In this document: in pieces, positions 11,598 to 22,792 of the stretch
How positions within the stretch are numbered: position 1 is the stretch's first letter
How the letters are laid out: every line of letters starts with the position of its first letter
From: Imbricaverruca yamaguchii
Taxonomy: Eukaryota; Arthropoda; Thecostraca; Neoverrucidae
NCBI GenBank assembly: GCA_034440575.1
Contig: JAOTOL010001559.1
Span: 1,058,501-1,122,500, forward strand
Length of the DNA stretch: 64,000 nt
Reading direction: 5' to 3'
Notes under the pieces: model-generated
Database searches by the model: none
Seen by the model: the letters and a program-made list of their open reading frames with translations, nothing else
Told to the model about the DNA's origin: nothing
Made by a program: the position numbers and the translations under genes

Positions 11598-12857
11598 CTG
11601 CTTTGTTAGGTTGTAATAGAATGGCAGCAGCTGGGAAGCTGTGTGGTCGATTACTACCCACTTGATCTTGGTGACCTGCTTCAGCTTCTTCAGCTTGGTC
11701 AACAGCCAGGCGCGCGTCTTCTCGCTGGACAGGTCCATCCAAGCGCCCTTACCCTCTGGCAGACTGACGAGTGCCGGCGCGCCCGAGATGGCCTCCCGAA
11801 TCCACAGGCGCTGGTCGATGCCCAGCTCGATGTGAGCCGACTTCAGCTCCACCAGTGGGCTGATGGTGATCGCCAGGTCCAGACCTTTGCGCTGCAGCAG
11901 CTCAACCGCCTTCCACGGGTTGTGGAACTTGCGCGGATCGAAGTGCAGGTCGCCCTGGTGCGCCTGCCAGCGTCGGTCCAGCACCAGCGTGCCGCTGCTG
12001 GTGTACTTGCACCCCAGAATGTCGTCGCCGTACGCGATGACGTCCTCCTGGGTGAAGTTGTCGCTGCTCGGGTAGTGGTAGACGAGCCGCTCAAAGCTCG
12101 GCCACACCTGGCGCCGGGTGGCTTCGATCCGCTTGGCGTACGGATTGCTAACGTCGGTCCCGAATCGGTGCAGATGCGCGATGCTCGACCCGGTGCACAC
12201 CGTGTACAGCATATGCAGGTTCTCATCAGTGTAGCGATACGGAAACGGTCGCCGAAGCGTGGCCAGACACAGCCGGCCGGCGTCCACCTGCTGGAAGAGC
12301 GGCTCGCCGCTCCACACGAACACGCCGACGCCGCCGCTGCTGATGAAATAGCGCTGTACAACATTGCCTAGCGTGTGGTGGCGCACGTCCCCAGTGACGA
12401 GCGGCGTGAGCGGCTGCTGGCTGCCCAGCGGCCAGTCGTCACCAGCGGCCGTCTCCGAACTGCCGAACCACACCTGGCCGGCCGGCTCGGTCAGACTGAA
12501 GCAGTCCATCAGGTCCACGTCCGAGCGCAGCGAGCGCCAATCGACGCGGTAGCACTCGATGCCGCGGCACAACTGGCCAGAACAGTTGAGCCGCTCCTGA
12601 CGCACGTGCTCGATGGTGACCCGCGCCGCGTTCTTCCACTCGAGGCAGACGCCGGTGCCGTCTGACGTCGATTCGGCCAGGTATTTGGAGGTGTGCGAGA
12701 CGCGCGTGGAGCGCAGCAGGCCGCAGTCGTAGGGCAGGTCGCGGTTAGCGACCAGGCTGCCCATGAAGATGCGTGCCCGCTCCCCGCCTGTCTCTGGCGA
12801 CAGCAGACGCAGTAGCCGCTCCTCCTCGTTAAACTTGAACCGACCGAAGAAGGCGTA
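11598..12857 (-). CDS. MYORG-like: MYORG-like GH31 protein, exon 4 (N-terminal part of luminal domain)
   Basis: A 1260-bp exon, 420 codons, predicted residues 184-603. The acceptor gtttactgctgtgccacag ends at 12858 and the donor CAG|GTACGTG follows 11598; both are phase 0. The frame is open beyond both borders, so the ends are chosen from splice signals and phase. A rival acceptor at 12917 would need phase 1 and does not match the upstream exon. Blocks typical of MYORG (GH31) occur in order: the ECYRVDW strand, a VTGDV...VVQRYFISSGG block, TVCTGSSIAHLHRF, LDRRWQAHQGDLHFDPRKF (the equivalent of the EIDD...YGDFDFD loop), and GAWMDLSSEKTRAWL. Near the end is VVIDHTASQLLP, where Asp587 matches the catalytic nucleophile of FKFDAGE; the neighbouring GE pair is lost. 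The IDD pair of the substrate loop is LDR here. Confidence 0.9.
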
Positions 12858-13269
12858 CTGTGGCACAGCAGTAAACAGTTGCACGCGGCTTTGCGCTGCC
12901 TTTCGCACATCGGTCACTGGATGAAGACACCGGTGAGAACTGCTCTGTTTGGCCGTGACTTATTGATCCGATTTTATTTTGCACGTTTGCTAAGCTTCGA
13001 ATGCAGTAATAGCTAATACCCCAGTTATAGATCATGCATACTAATTCATACAATCGTAATCGTTGCAAATATAAACTGGCATGAGCAGGGAGCGGGTGCG
13101 ATGATTTTCATCGCTCCAACCATTGTCGTGGTTAGATATTGATGAGAGGCACTGCATGTGCAGCAGCACAACTCCGACCGTCGATGGGTTCTGCTTACAC
13201 ACGTACGCACATACATAGCCAAATGCTTTAGTGGGTTAGCCCTTCCACCGGCGTGACGTTCCCCAATCT
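12858..13269. other. Intron 3, first part
   Basis: No gene or clear repeat is visible. The minus-strand frame of exon 4 continues open to 12917, but it lies beyond the preferred acceptor. Confidence 0.4.
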
Positions 13270-14472
13270 GTAGAATTTAGTCACCACGGCTATTCGTCGT
13301 CACCGGGCACCCAGCTCTAGTCATTGAACAATTTCGCCAACGATGTTTTTCTGACCGCTGAACATTTGTGCTGAGTTTCCACTAATCTCCGCTGGTCCTC
13401 AAAATACCCTTTCATACACAGGAACATCTCATTCACGACCAACATTCGCTCCGTTCATTACCATATCTTTATTCGATCCAAACTAAGACCAAGTGCGCCA
13501 CAATTTCTTCCCTCTAGCGCTGCGTTCACATTCAGCGTGCATTACTGTCGAAGATCCTAAGCTCCTTTAGTCCTTATTACGTTTAAATACCCGTTCCGAT
13601 TTCCGACAAGAAAATGGTTGACGCGTCTCTCCTGATTGCATAATGTATATATATATATCTTCGTCACTACCCTCGAGGGTTGGCAACACTGGGCGTTGAA
13701 ATGTTCTGTCGGTTTCTATGCAGCCTTATACCTGGATTCCGGTACCAATGACCAACTTGCTCAGCCTTGCTCATTCGACGTCATACATGGCCTTACGCGT
13801 TAACACTTGCGACCGGGGGTCAGTCTCACGAAGATCAATTTCTCAATTTCACAAATCAATTTGTCCTATTTAAGACAAATTGGTCTTGAATGGGACTTTT
13901 CCAGTTTCATGAAATGTCTTATTTAAGAAACAAGAATGTAAAACTAAGACAGAAATACAAGACAAATTTCTACTTGTTCAAGGCAAAATGGTCGGTTGTG
14001 TTTCATAAAAGCTTGATTGCAAGACAAATTCACCCAAATGTCTGATGTTCCAGACCAAGAAATCAAGCACAAAGTTCTTGCGTAGATTGCATGTAGGACT
14101 GCAATGTGGTGCAGTATTGTTCGGCCGGAACTATTGCTTTCCTCGTAAATTACTTCAACGTGTTAGTCTGTTCGGTGTGCAATTATCAGTGTTGCGAAGT
14201 TTACGTTTTATTGCGCGCGTTTATCCTTGTATACTATTGAATAGGAAAGATTGGACCGTCTGAGACCTTTTATTCAAGGCCCTGAAGGGTGCTTTGGACA
14301 TCCCGTTAAGTGATGAGCAAATATGTATGTTTCTAAAAATTATTGGAACGGCAATAATTTACAATAATAACAGTTTACAGGGGCACATGAAGGCGGGCTC
14401 AAATTAATTCGGACACATACTTTTTTGCAAAGGGTAACATGATACAAGTTCAAATTATTTGGGGGAAGCCAA

Positions 14473-14620
14473 CATTGTGTGTATGTGTGTATGTGTGTAT
14501 GTGTGTGTATATGCCTGTATATATGTATATATGTATATGTGTATGTGTATGTGTATATGTGTATGTGTGTTTGTGTGCTTGTGTGTTTGTGTGTCTGTGC
14601 GTCTGTGTGTGTGTGTGCAC
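14473..14620. repeat. Mixed TG/TA-rich microsatellite
   Basis: About 145 bases made of TGTGTA, TATG and TGTGTT variants. Several frames are open only because of the repeat. Confidence 0.9.
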
Positions 14621-14816
14621 TTATCCTTCGTGCATACCGAGGTCATTTTCTGTTTTCACACCTGGGAACCGAGGACGTTGGGTGTATACCGAGGACATTT
14701 TCAACGTCCTCGGTTTTAAAACTTCGTCTGCATCACTGTCAGATGTTTACCAGTGAGCTGAAGAGTGTTCTCGACATCCTCGGTCTTCATAATATTGGTG
14801 ACCGTATGTGTCCAGC

Positions 14817-14818
<2 letters not shown>

Positions 14819-14877
<59 letters not shown>

Positions 14878-14878
14878 G
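14819..14878. repeat. (GT)n microsatellite
   Basis: About 55 bases of pure GT dinucleotide. Confidence 0.95.
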
Positions 14879-15394
14879 TGCAGATAAAGTGTGAGCAAGC
14901 TGAAACGTTTAATGACGTCCGAATGCATGGTGGGGACCGAAGGAATATTTTCTTTGGTACTGGCTTCTTGCCATCTGGGAGTGCAAATAAATTGAATGAA
15001 ATTATTGACCACATGCAACCAGAAAAACTGAACTATATTCTTTTTAGTTTTAGGTCATGTACCACACACATGCAAAATATATATGTAGCTGGGTTGTGCG
15101 CCCTTGACGAGGACAAAGTACAGGCTTGAACGTAAATAACGTTGTCCACTACTACACCGGATTGGAGGGCGCGACTAGATTATGTTTACAGCGTGGTTTG
15201 CGGCGCGATGGTGTTTGCAGCTTGCTCCTGTCAGGAGAGGATTTGGACAGAATGCAATGGTGAGTGCTATTTTGGTGAAGCGAACGTAATTTATCAATGT
15301 ATTTAGCTTCTACAATATGCCAGTACATTCTATGATAATAGCAGGGCAAAGTTATATCCATTTGTGGCTCCTCAAGCACCTTCGCTAGGCCTCA

Positions 15395-16829
15395 AGAAAG
15401 GATAAAGAGGGAAAGCTGAAAACTATAGGCCAGTAAGTCTCACATCCCTAGTCTGCAAGGTACTTGAATCAATTATCAAGGATAGAATAGTTAGTTATCT
15501 GGAAGGAAACAGATCAATTCAAGATACTCAACATGGGTTTATGAAAGGACGGTCGTGTCTCACAAATCTCTTGGACTTTTTTAACTTCGTCACAGAACAA
15601 TTTGATCAGGGAAATCAGGTTGATGTAGCATATCCTGACTTTAGTAAGGCCTTTGACAAGGTACCCCATAAACGGTTAATGATACAGCTTCAGTCCCATG
15701 GTATTGCAGGTAGCATCTTAAAATGGATAGAGTTGTGGCTTTCAGATAGACAGCAAAGAGTGATGCTAAATGGTACAAAGTCACCATGGCAAAATGTTCT
15801 TAGTGGAGTCCCCCAGGGGTCAGTGCTGGGGCCACTACTGTTCATTATATATGTAAATAACATTGAAAGTGGCCTAAGCAGTAAAGTTTTGAAATTTGCG
15901 GATTATTTGAAGGTCTTTAGGGCAATAACAGGTCAAGATGAGCATATCTCGCTGCAAAAAGACTTAGACGAACTTGTGAAGTGGTCCGAAGAATGGCAAA
16001 TTAAATTAAATTTTGAGAAGTGCAAAATCATGCATGTAGGTAAGCAGCATATGAAGGCTCCATACTTGATGGGTGGCCAAGTGCTATCAGTGACTCAACG
16101 GGATAATTTTTTTGGTGTTATTCTAAACACAAAATTGGGGGCATTAGAACAGACCAAGGAAGCCAGGCAGAAGGCACTGAGAATGCTCGGGGCAATAAAT
16201 AGGAATGTATCATACAGAAGTGAGGAAGTCATCAGGAGGCTTTACTGTGCATACGTCAGGCCACATTTGGAAAACTGCATCCAAGCTTGGTCTCCTAGCT
16301 ATGAAAAAGATTGTTGGCTTTTAGAGAGAGTACAAAAGAGGGCTACAAAAATGGGTAATGGCATAAGCAACCTGGCACATGAGGAAAGATTGAAGGAATT
16401 GAATACGTTTTCACTTAGATATAGAAGGCTGAGAGGAGATCTCATCGAGGTCTTTAAATTTGTCCATGGTCTGGAGAGGGGATATCTTGGGGAAATGTTT
16501 GAATTGAACAGAAATGATGCAATTAGAGGTCATCAATTCAAAATTACAGTTAACCACAGCAGAACAAGGTAAAGGCAGACTTTCTTCACCAACAGGGTAG
16601 TAGATCACTGGAACCAGCTGCCAGAAAACATTGTCAGTAGCAGCACATTGAACATCTTTAAAAACAGCATAGACAATCATTATAAGAATAGAGGGCTTGC
16701 TTTTCAGTATTACAGGGAGGGCTGATTGACAGATTTGGCGGGCGACTGGTTCAGTGTGCAGAGTGCATCCAAGAAGGGCCCTTGTGGCTCATAGTTGCAC
16801 TAATCTTTTATGTCTTTATGTCTTTATGA
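15395..16829 (+). pseudogene. CR1-like LINE reverse transcriptase, 5'-truncated and inactivated
   Basis: The frame starts abruptly at ENYRPVSLTSLVCKVLE and continues with HGFMKGRSCLTNLL, FSKAFDKVPHKRL and LSGVPQGSVLGPLLF, the standard blocks of a CR1-clade non-LTR reverse transcriptase. The catalytic block is FADYLKVF (about 15895-15918). The second Asp of FADD is Tyr, which should abolish polymerase activity. A stop TAA at 16570-16572 interrupts the C-terminal region, and the reading frame resumes as RQTFFTNRVVDHWNQLP to about 16727. The 3' end carries ccaagaagggcccttgtggc followed by an ATGTCTTT repeat tail. There is no endonuclease domain. The tail abuts the broken transposase-like gene on the other strand. 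Confidence 0.9.
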
Positions 16830-16830
16830 T

Positions 16831-17640
16831 TAGCCACGAGGCGGAGTAGGTATTGTTTCTGCTCTTCGTCTTTGGTGAGCGATGTGTTGAAGTTGTGAAT
16901 GAGAGAAACGGCTCTTTCTGCTGCATCGTAAACGACATTCAAAGAACCCACAGACTTCTTTATCTCCAGGAACGTTGTGTTTTCTCCCACATCCTGGAGT
17001 CTTCCTTCAAGAAGGACTATTTTGCATTCTTCTTCCCCTGCTCATCAATGACGTTAAACACATTCAGCGTCCTATTGGTCACGAACTCCTCCAGCCCACT
17101 GATTCTCCAGCCCACTAATGTCGAGCAACTGGGAGTAGAAGTGAAGTCTTCGTCGTCCTCGGACTCGAGGTTGGAGGAGGACGTGGAAGACAGCTGAGCC
17201 GCCGCCACCGAGGATGAAGCTGCCTCAGCCTTTGCCTTCGACCTTCTCGCCTTCTCTTGTTCTTCCTGAAGTCGCTTCCGACTCTCCCTCCCCACTGTCA
17301 CGAAATCCGGGCTATACATGCTGCAGGAGGTAACGTCCTCACGTTCCATTTGGTAAAGCACACGATCCTCTTCAACGTTCATCTGCGCCAGAGCATGACT
17401 GGCTCCGATGTCGAAGGGGTCGCCGAGTGATGCGTGGAAAATCATCGCCTGTGTGTCACCTCGCTTTCGGCTCTTCTTGAGGTTCTGGTATTCCTGCATC
17501 AACCTCTCCAACTTCCTCACAAGAAATTCAACTTCACACAGGAATCCAACCGCAGGTTAGGGATCCTTGCCCTTGTCCAGATGGCACAGCAGGCTTCACA
17601 GGTCTTCTTGAAGCTTTCCGGGAAGGGCAATTTCTGTTTC
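16831..17640 (-). pseudogene. Transposase-like (Cc8L18.2-type) gene remnant, N and C ends
   Basis: Minus-strand pieces in three frames belong to one protein family that is widespread as uncharacterised multicopy genes in arthropods and other invertebrates. From 17640 comes a segment with IWTRARIPNLRLDSCVK. A frameshift follows, then a 167-codon frame (17520-17017) with RKLERLMQEYQNLKKSRKR and an acidic/Ser-rich spacer. Another frameshift leads to SLNVVYDAAERAVSLI and LTKDEEQKQYLLRL (about 16970-16840). The large central part of the family is missing between the second and third pieces, so this is an internally deleted, frameshifted copy. The family name is from memory and the mechanism of these proteins is not established. 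Confidence 0.5.
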
Positions 17641-17941
17641 AGATGAAAGAATTATCACATTCGAAGTACGTCACCTCGCGTTGGAAGCCGTGCAGTTGAG
17701 AAAAACTCAAGGGGACTCCATAATTTTGGTCCATTCTGGTCCACTTTGTGTACTCGGTGCTGAGGAGGCCATCTGAGAGAAACCAAAGATGAGATTTTGC
17801 GCAACCTTTAAATATGCATGAAGTCGTCCAAAATTTTGCACACAATACCGGCACACATAGTGGAATAAAAATAACCTTGTGGAGTGCACCTCCTTGAAAC
17901 TTTTAAAACTACCATGTACGTTTGAACAACCCTAATATAAA

Positions 17942-17944
<3 letters not shown>

Positions 17945-18024
<80 letters not shown>

Positions 18025-18232
18025 ATGTGTGTGTATGTGTGTGTGTATGTATGTGTATGTGTGTGTGTATGTGTGTGTATGTGTGTGTGTATGTGTGTAT
18101 GTGTATATGTATGTGTGTGTATGTGTGTATGTATGTATGTATGTATGTATGTATGTATGTGTGTATGTGTGTATGTGTGTATGTATGTGTGTGTATGCAT
18201 GTGTGTGTGTATGTATGTGTGTGTATGCGCAA
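17945..18232. repeat. (AT)n plus complex TG/TATG microsatellite
   Basis: About 70 bases of AT lead into more than 200 bases of TGTGTA and TATG variants. All frames are open through it. It has no coding value. Confidence 0.95.
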
Positions 18233-18779
18233 GTGGCCTCCCATACGCAGAGTTACACCACTGATTTCAGTGGATCCTCTGATTTCACTACTTACACCAC
18301 TAATTGTTTCATTTTCAAATCATTTCAGCGCATAACTTTATTCATCAGATTCATGCTCACCTCTTTCTTCTCTAATATCGCTTGGAACACTTCAGTTTTG
18401 TATTCTGGCGTTGCTGGCTTCTGGAACCCATGCTCAATTAATGTAGAAACCTATATATTATTCTTCCACCTCGGCTCTGTGTCAAAATGTATATTGCAGC
18501 TACTGTCGCCATCTATTATCGGTATGCCCTAATGCTGTCGCCCAATGAGCTGATAATGTACACAAACAACTAGTGGTGAAGAAACCGGCGATCTCAACCC
18601 GTCATTGTTTTATAAGTAATTCATTAAGTTTATCTTACACCTTGTGTGTTGAACATTTAAAATGTATTGGAGTTAGATGTAGGTATCAGTTTGCAACACA
18701 AATAAGAAGTTATCGTGCTCCAAACATTTCAATAACAGACACATTAAGAAAGCACCTCTAAACAAAATATACCAACGAT
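18233..18779. other. No recognised feature
   Basis: AT-rich sequence inside the inverted-repeat block, without a gene or element ends that I can identify. Confidence 0.35.
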
Positions 18780-18911
18780 CGAAACAGTAAGACGTTCGAA
18801 ACTAAGACATCTTGAATTTCATGAAACCGTTAAAAAATATTCTTAGTTTTACATTTCTTAGTTTTTAAACGTCTTAGATTTGCGTAAAACTGGGCCCTGG
18901 AGTGGCCTTAA

Positions 18912-19281
18912 TGGGTGGTTTAGGGCCCTGCCTCGCCCAATACCACCTCCCGACAGTCCTGCTACCCTATCCTATTCAGTTAATGGGGGATTATGGAATG
19001 TCAGTCTCCTCCCAGACGACGTTATATTCACCCGATACAGGCTTGTGAGATCAACGGAGGAGGGTGAGAGGCTGTTCCCTCTGGGACCGTGGCTGGCCTC
19101 TACCTGAGTCTGGCGCCAGACGCTTTTCGGAACTTTACGGTGCCACGATGCCCATTGATGCCGCCATACCACGGGATTTACTCGTCCTTCCGATTTGGCA
19201 TTCGGTAACTGAATAGTGCAAGATAGGGCGACAAGACGGTCGGGAGATGGCATTGGGCGAGGCAGGACCCTGGACCGCTCA
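18912..19281. mobile_element. 370-bp foldback MITE with TTAA target site
   Basis: TTAA flanks both ends (18908-18911 and 19282-19285). The terminal inverted repeats are long, at least 80 bases. The left end begins tgggtggtttagggccctgc and the right end, inverted, begins tgagcggtccagggtcctgc. Both continue into ctcgcccaat, ccacctcccgac-like and ctattcagtta segments. There is no open frame of interest. It lies within the right arm of the larger inverted-repeat block and so is younger than that block. Confidence 0.65.
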
Positions 19282-20274
19282 TTAATGCCGCTCTCGGTAG
19301 CAAGATTAAACGCGTTAGGCCACGCATATCGTCGATTGAGCAAGGTTATATATGTTGGCTATTGACATCCGTGTCCAGTTATAAGGCCGCGCAGAAGCGA
19401 CAGAACATTTAACCGCCCGGTGTTGCCAAGCCTTGAGGGCAGGAACATCAGTAAATCCATTCACGCAATCAGGAAGTCGCGTTAACCATTTTTAGGTAGG
19501 ACCACGAAAGGATAATTAAAATGCAATAAAGACTAATTGGCCCCACAGTGATCTTCGGAAGTAAAACACGCTGAATGTTTATGCAACGCCGAACGGAAGG
19601 AATTGTGGGTCACATGGTTTTAGTAGGTACCGAATGAACGGAGCGAATGATAGTCGTGAATGAGAGGTTCATGTGAATGACAAAGGGCTTAATGATCCGT
19701 GGAAATCGGTGGAAGGTCAGCACAAATGTTCAGCAGTCAGAAAGTATCACTGTTGAAATTGTTACCCGGGTCCAGCAGGCATCTGGCTAGCCCAGGAATG
19801 TCGGGTGGGAGGAGAAGTCGGTGGTGGGTGTGTTACATGGTGTTACGTGGCTGGGTCCAGCAAATGGACGAGCAACGGAGGCGGTGGCAGTATCAACGCG
19901 TTGTACCTATCTATCACATCCATTCATCAGTGCAACATCCCACCCGAAGCCCACAGCCCTTGCTAGCTATAAAATCAGCTGGGCGCATTCACGGGCGTAT
20001 GCGATGCGGAATAGCCTGGCCTCGCGTGAATTGATTCGTGTAGTGGTGCGGCGGGCCGCAGCAGGGTTGGAGACGACGTCTGAGTGGTTGAAGAGGTGGG
20101 CAAGAGGACCACAACCGAGTCCAACAGCCCCACCATGAAACCTTGAGCCGCACAACTGCCGCCGACACGGCCGCACGGCCGCCACCCGAGGTCCGACCCA
20201 ACACCATCCAGCCTGATATGGCCCGGACCCCCCTACAGTTGCATGCCATCAGCGTGAGCCTCAGGGTCGCTCAC

Positions 20275-20412
20275 CTTGGATTTGTGAATATTGTATTGAA
20301 GCACGATAACGCAGGTGGAAGAGATGATGATGGCAAAAAGAAGAGCCATGGCAACCCAAGAGAAACGTACTTGACTCAACCAGCCTTTTAGCCGGCTCTT
20401 CTTTGCCGAAGG
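20275..20412 (-). CDS. MYORG-like: MYORG-like protein, exon 3 (transmembrane anchor)
   Basis: A 138-bp internal exon, 46 codons, predicted residues 138-183. A strong acceptor, gttgttacttttttacag, ends at 20413 and a strong donor, AAG|GTGAGC, follows 20275. Both are phase 0, so it joins in frame to exon 4. The peptide has a basic stretch (KKSRLKGWLSQ) followed by WVAMALLFAIIISSTCVIVL, a single hydrophobic segment of about 20 residues (roughly 155-176), and no signal-peptide-like cleavage site. This is the arrangement of MYORG, a type II membrane glycosidase of the ER/nuclear envelope, whose catalytic domain also follows the anchor closely. Assignment rests on strand, order, splice phase and topology, not on direct sequence similarity. 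Confidence 0.65.
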
Positions 20413-20459
20413 CTGTAAAAAAGTAACAACTGCTGTTGGAAGACACATAATTGCGCATA

Positions 20460-21639
20460 GTCAGTGCACAGGGCCGATTCGGGTTTGGGGCAAAGGGACC
20501 ACAACCACCAGAGGTCGATTGTTCAGATATTCTACACTAGAATGATATTTATCGATATTTGAGAACATTGTGTGAGACAGATATTGTTGCAAGCAAACCT
20601 GACGATTGTCGGCCGTTGAAATCTGATGAAGTTTTTCGAAATCGGAGACAACTTTTAAATGCCTCCAAGCCAGACTTCTGGATCCACCCCTGTTAGTTCA
20701 TGTTCAGTGCACGCAAGCATGCGGTTCGGGCGGTTCGGGCGGTTTCAATGAATGAGCTTGACAATTTGGGCGCACACGGATAATCATGGATACATGATAC
20801 ATGGATACATGGATACGTGTAACAATGCACAGACGGTGGCAATATCAATACGGCAGCATATATACACTGCATGCAGCCTGTCATACAAACTGGGCTAAAA
20901 GTGAAATATTCATATAAATAGAAGACCACTTCATTCTACTAGAGCAGACGTCACGTTACCTTTTACGCGGGACTCATGTTGTTTTCGGAGGTGAAGATTT
21001 GGCCCCTGGCTCCAATGATGCATGGTGCCATAATTTTTCATTGTTGAAGCAGTGTCATGTTTGTGATTGTCTGGACATATTGTGCTGGGCTCTCCAGGCC
21101 AGTACCACATACCTAGCGAAACTAAAAGAGACGTAAACATAAAAGAGAAACAACATGCTGCAAAAGGGAAGCAGTGGTCGAGTGCCGAAAGGTCTAAAAC
21201 GTGTCTTAGGCGTATCCACGACGGTGCGTGACTGAACAAGTTCTGGGGAATGAGATGCATAACCAATCGTTAGCACATGTTCCAAAGCAAGTCATATTCG
21301 TATTTAGGTAGATCACGGCACGAGGATCTGTGAAGGAAAATAAGAATATGTTGGTGCACGTGACCACTGCTGGCTCCGAGCCGCGGCACGGGTGGCCCAG
21401 TCCTGCCGGCCAGTCGACGGCCGGTGTACGGCTCCCAGGTGATATAGTAGTGGCACAGTAGTGATGCCGACAGTGCTCCCGGCTCGGGTGCTCCGGGGTC
21501 AGCTCTGGAAGAGCCGCCCGTGCGGGCCAGATTCTGACCACGTGAACATGTGAACAGTGCCCTCGCCTGCCGAGTGTCGTTAGCCGCCAGCCTCCCTCTG
21601 ACGCTTGGCTGAAGAAACATGCGGCACATTACACAACAA
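20460..21639. other. Intron 2, nothing assigned
   Basis: A GC-rich patch at about 21360-21600 has open frames on the minus strand but no recognisable product and no convincing pair of splice signals. The rest is ordinary intronic sequence. Confidence 0.35.
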
Positions 21640-21654
21640 ATCACAATATTTTAT

Positions 21655-22690
21655 ATTTTGATAAAAAATATTTGTTTGGGGTTATCTGATGCGCCGAATC
21701 CAGCTGTGCCATTTTTAGAAAGATCAGGCCAAAGGTCAAGGAGTTATAGCCTCGGGAATTTCTGACATGCCACAAAACAGAGATGTCTTTTGAGGCCCCT
21801 AATACAATGAAGAACAATGTGTATATCGGTGAACTCACAATAATCCACTGCATCTTTTGGCTATTTCTGAATTTTCGCGTACTAATTTGACTAATTGACT
21901 GATGATGATGACTAATACTAATTGTAATTTGAAATCATGATATCGTGACCTAAGGTCACGCAACTTACTTTAGCTATCGGGACATTCATAATGTGAATTT
22001 TAAAAGTGCAGAAATGAAGTTAGATATCTTATCTTTCGAAATCAAAAATAAATATGGGTATGCTCGTAAAATGTACATATCCGTTCAAAATTATGCTTGC
22101 ATGGTTGTTTTTGTGTTAGTTTATCGCGTTCTGTTTAATATTTGTTTAGAACAGTATGTTGCTGAAATACAAGCCTTTTGGTGTTCGTCACACGTGATGA
22201 GATGATAATGCTAGTCATCTTATCTTAACTGTTGTATTGCACAAGTGTTCTTACTCGCTGTGAGGTCAAGGGCAGAAACAAATGGAAGAAATGTCTCCGA
22301 ACTGGGGTAGGTGTTCCATTCTACGACAAATCGACAAGTGAAGGGGCCATATTGCATTCTATATCTCGATGAAAATACTTTTATGGAGTTAGATTGTCTC
22401 TTTTAACCAGCTGTACAATTTTGGGAAAGATCGGAGCAAGGGTTAAGGAGCATCGGACATTTTTGATAGGTCACCTAAGTATTTGGAGACCTGGAGCTCA
22501 ATGAAAATTAACACGAATTGCACGAAGCTATATATCGGTGAACTCGACATGATCCACTGCATATTGTGTCAATTTCGAAGTTTTTGTTCATGTGTTTTGT
22601 GAAGATCATGAGCTTGTGGTCTAAGATAACGCGACCTAGTTTGACCTTCGAGACAGCCACAATGCTCTTTCTGAATTTCAGAAGCGACGA
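21655..22690. repeat. Two direct ~330-bp degenerate copies
   Basis: Copies at about 21655-21985 and 22370-22690 share, in order, an agctgt...ttttgggaaagatc-like segment, tatatcggtgaactc, atccactgcat and a final AGGTCA/TGACCT-containing part. They are old copies of one dispersed repeat. No frame is conserved between them. Confidence 0.5.
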
Positions 22691-22792
22691 AGGGTGATTT
22701 GTGAAATCCTAGGTCGTCACTTGTAAGGAGAAAAGTAACAGGAATGCTTTCATCCTATGCAATATATTTCTGCATCAATGTCAGCATATTAG

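Larger units (their letters stand above)
13270..19860. mobile_element. 6.6-kb block bounded by long inverted repeats
   Basis: The left arm (13270-13850) and right arm (19300-19860) are inverted copies with roughly three quarters identity by eye. Matched segments include ctgaacatttgtgctga, cattcgctccgttcatt, attcagcgtg, ggttggcaacac against ggcttggcaacacc, and aatgttctgtcg. Weaker similarity runs inwards to about 14000 and 18780. Inside are microsatellites, a dead LINE (15395-16829), a broken transposase-like gene (16831-17640) and a TTAA element (18912-19281). The arms may be the ends of one large transposon or two separate inverted copies of a shorter element. Confidence 0.5.

Noticed and set aside
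12858..12916. Extension of exon 4 to an acceptor at 12917
   Set aside because: It would begin in phase 1, incompatible with the phase-0 donor of the transmembrane exon; the acceptor ending at 12858 is better and in phase.
20143..20391. Plus-strand 82-codon frame
   Set aside because: It lies opposite the transmembrane exon, which has better splice signals and a sensible topology on the minus strand.
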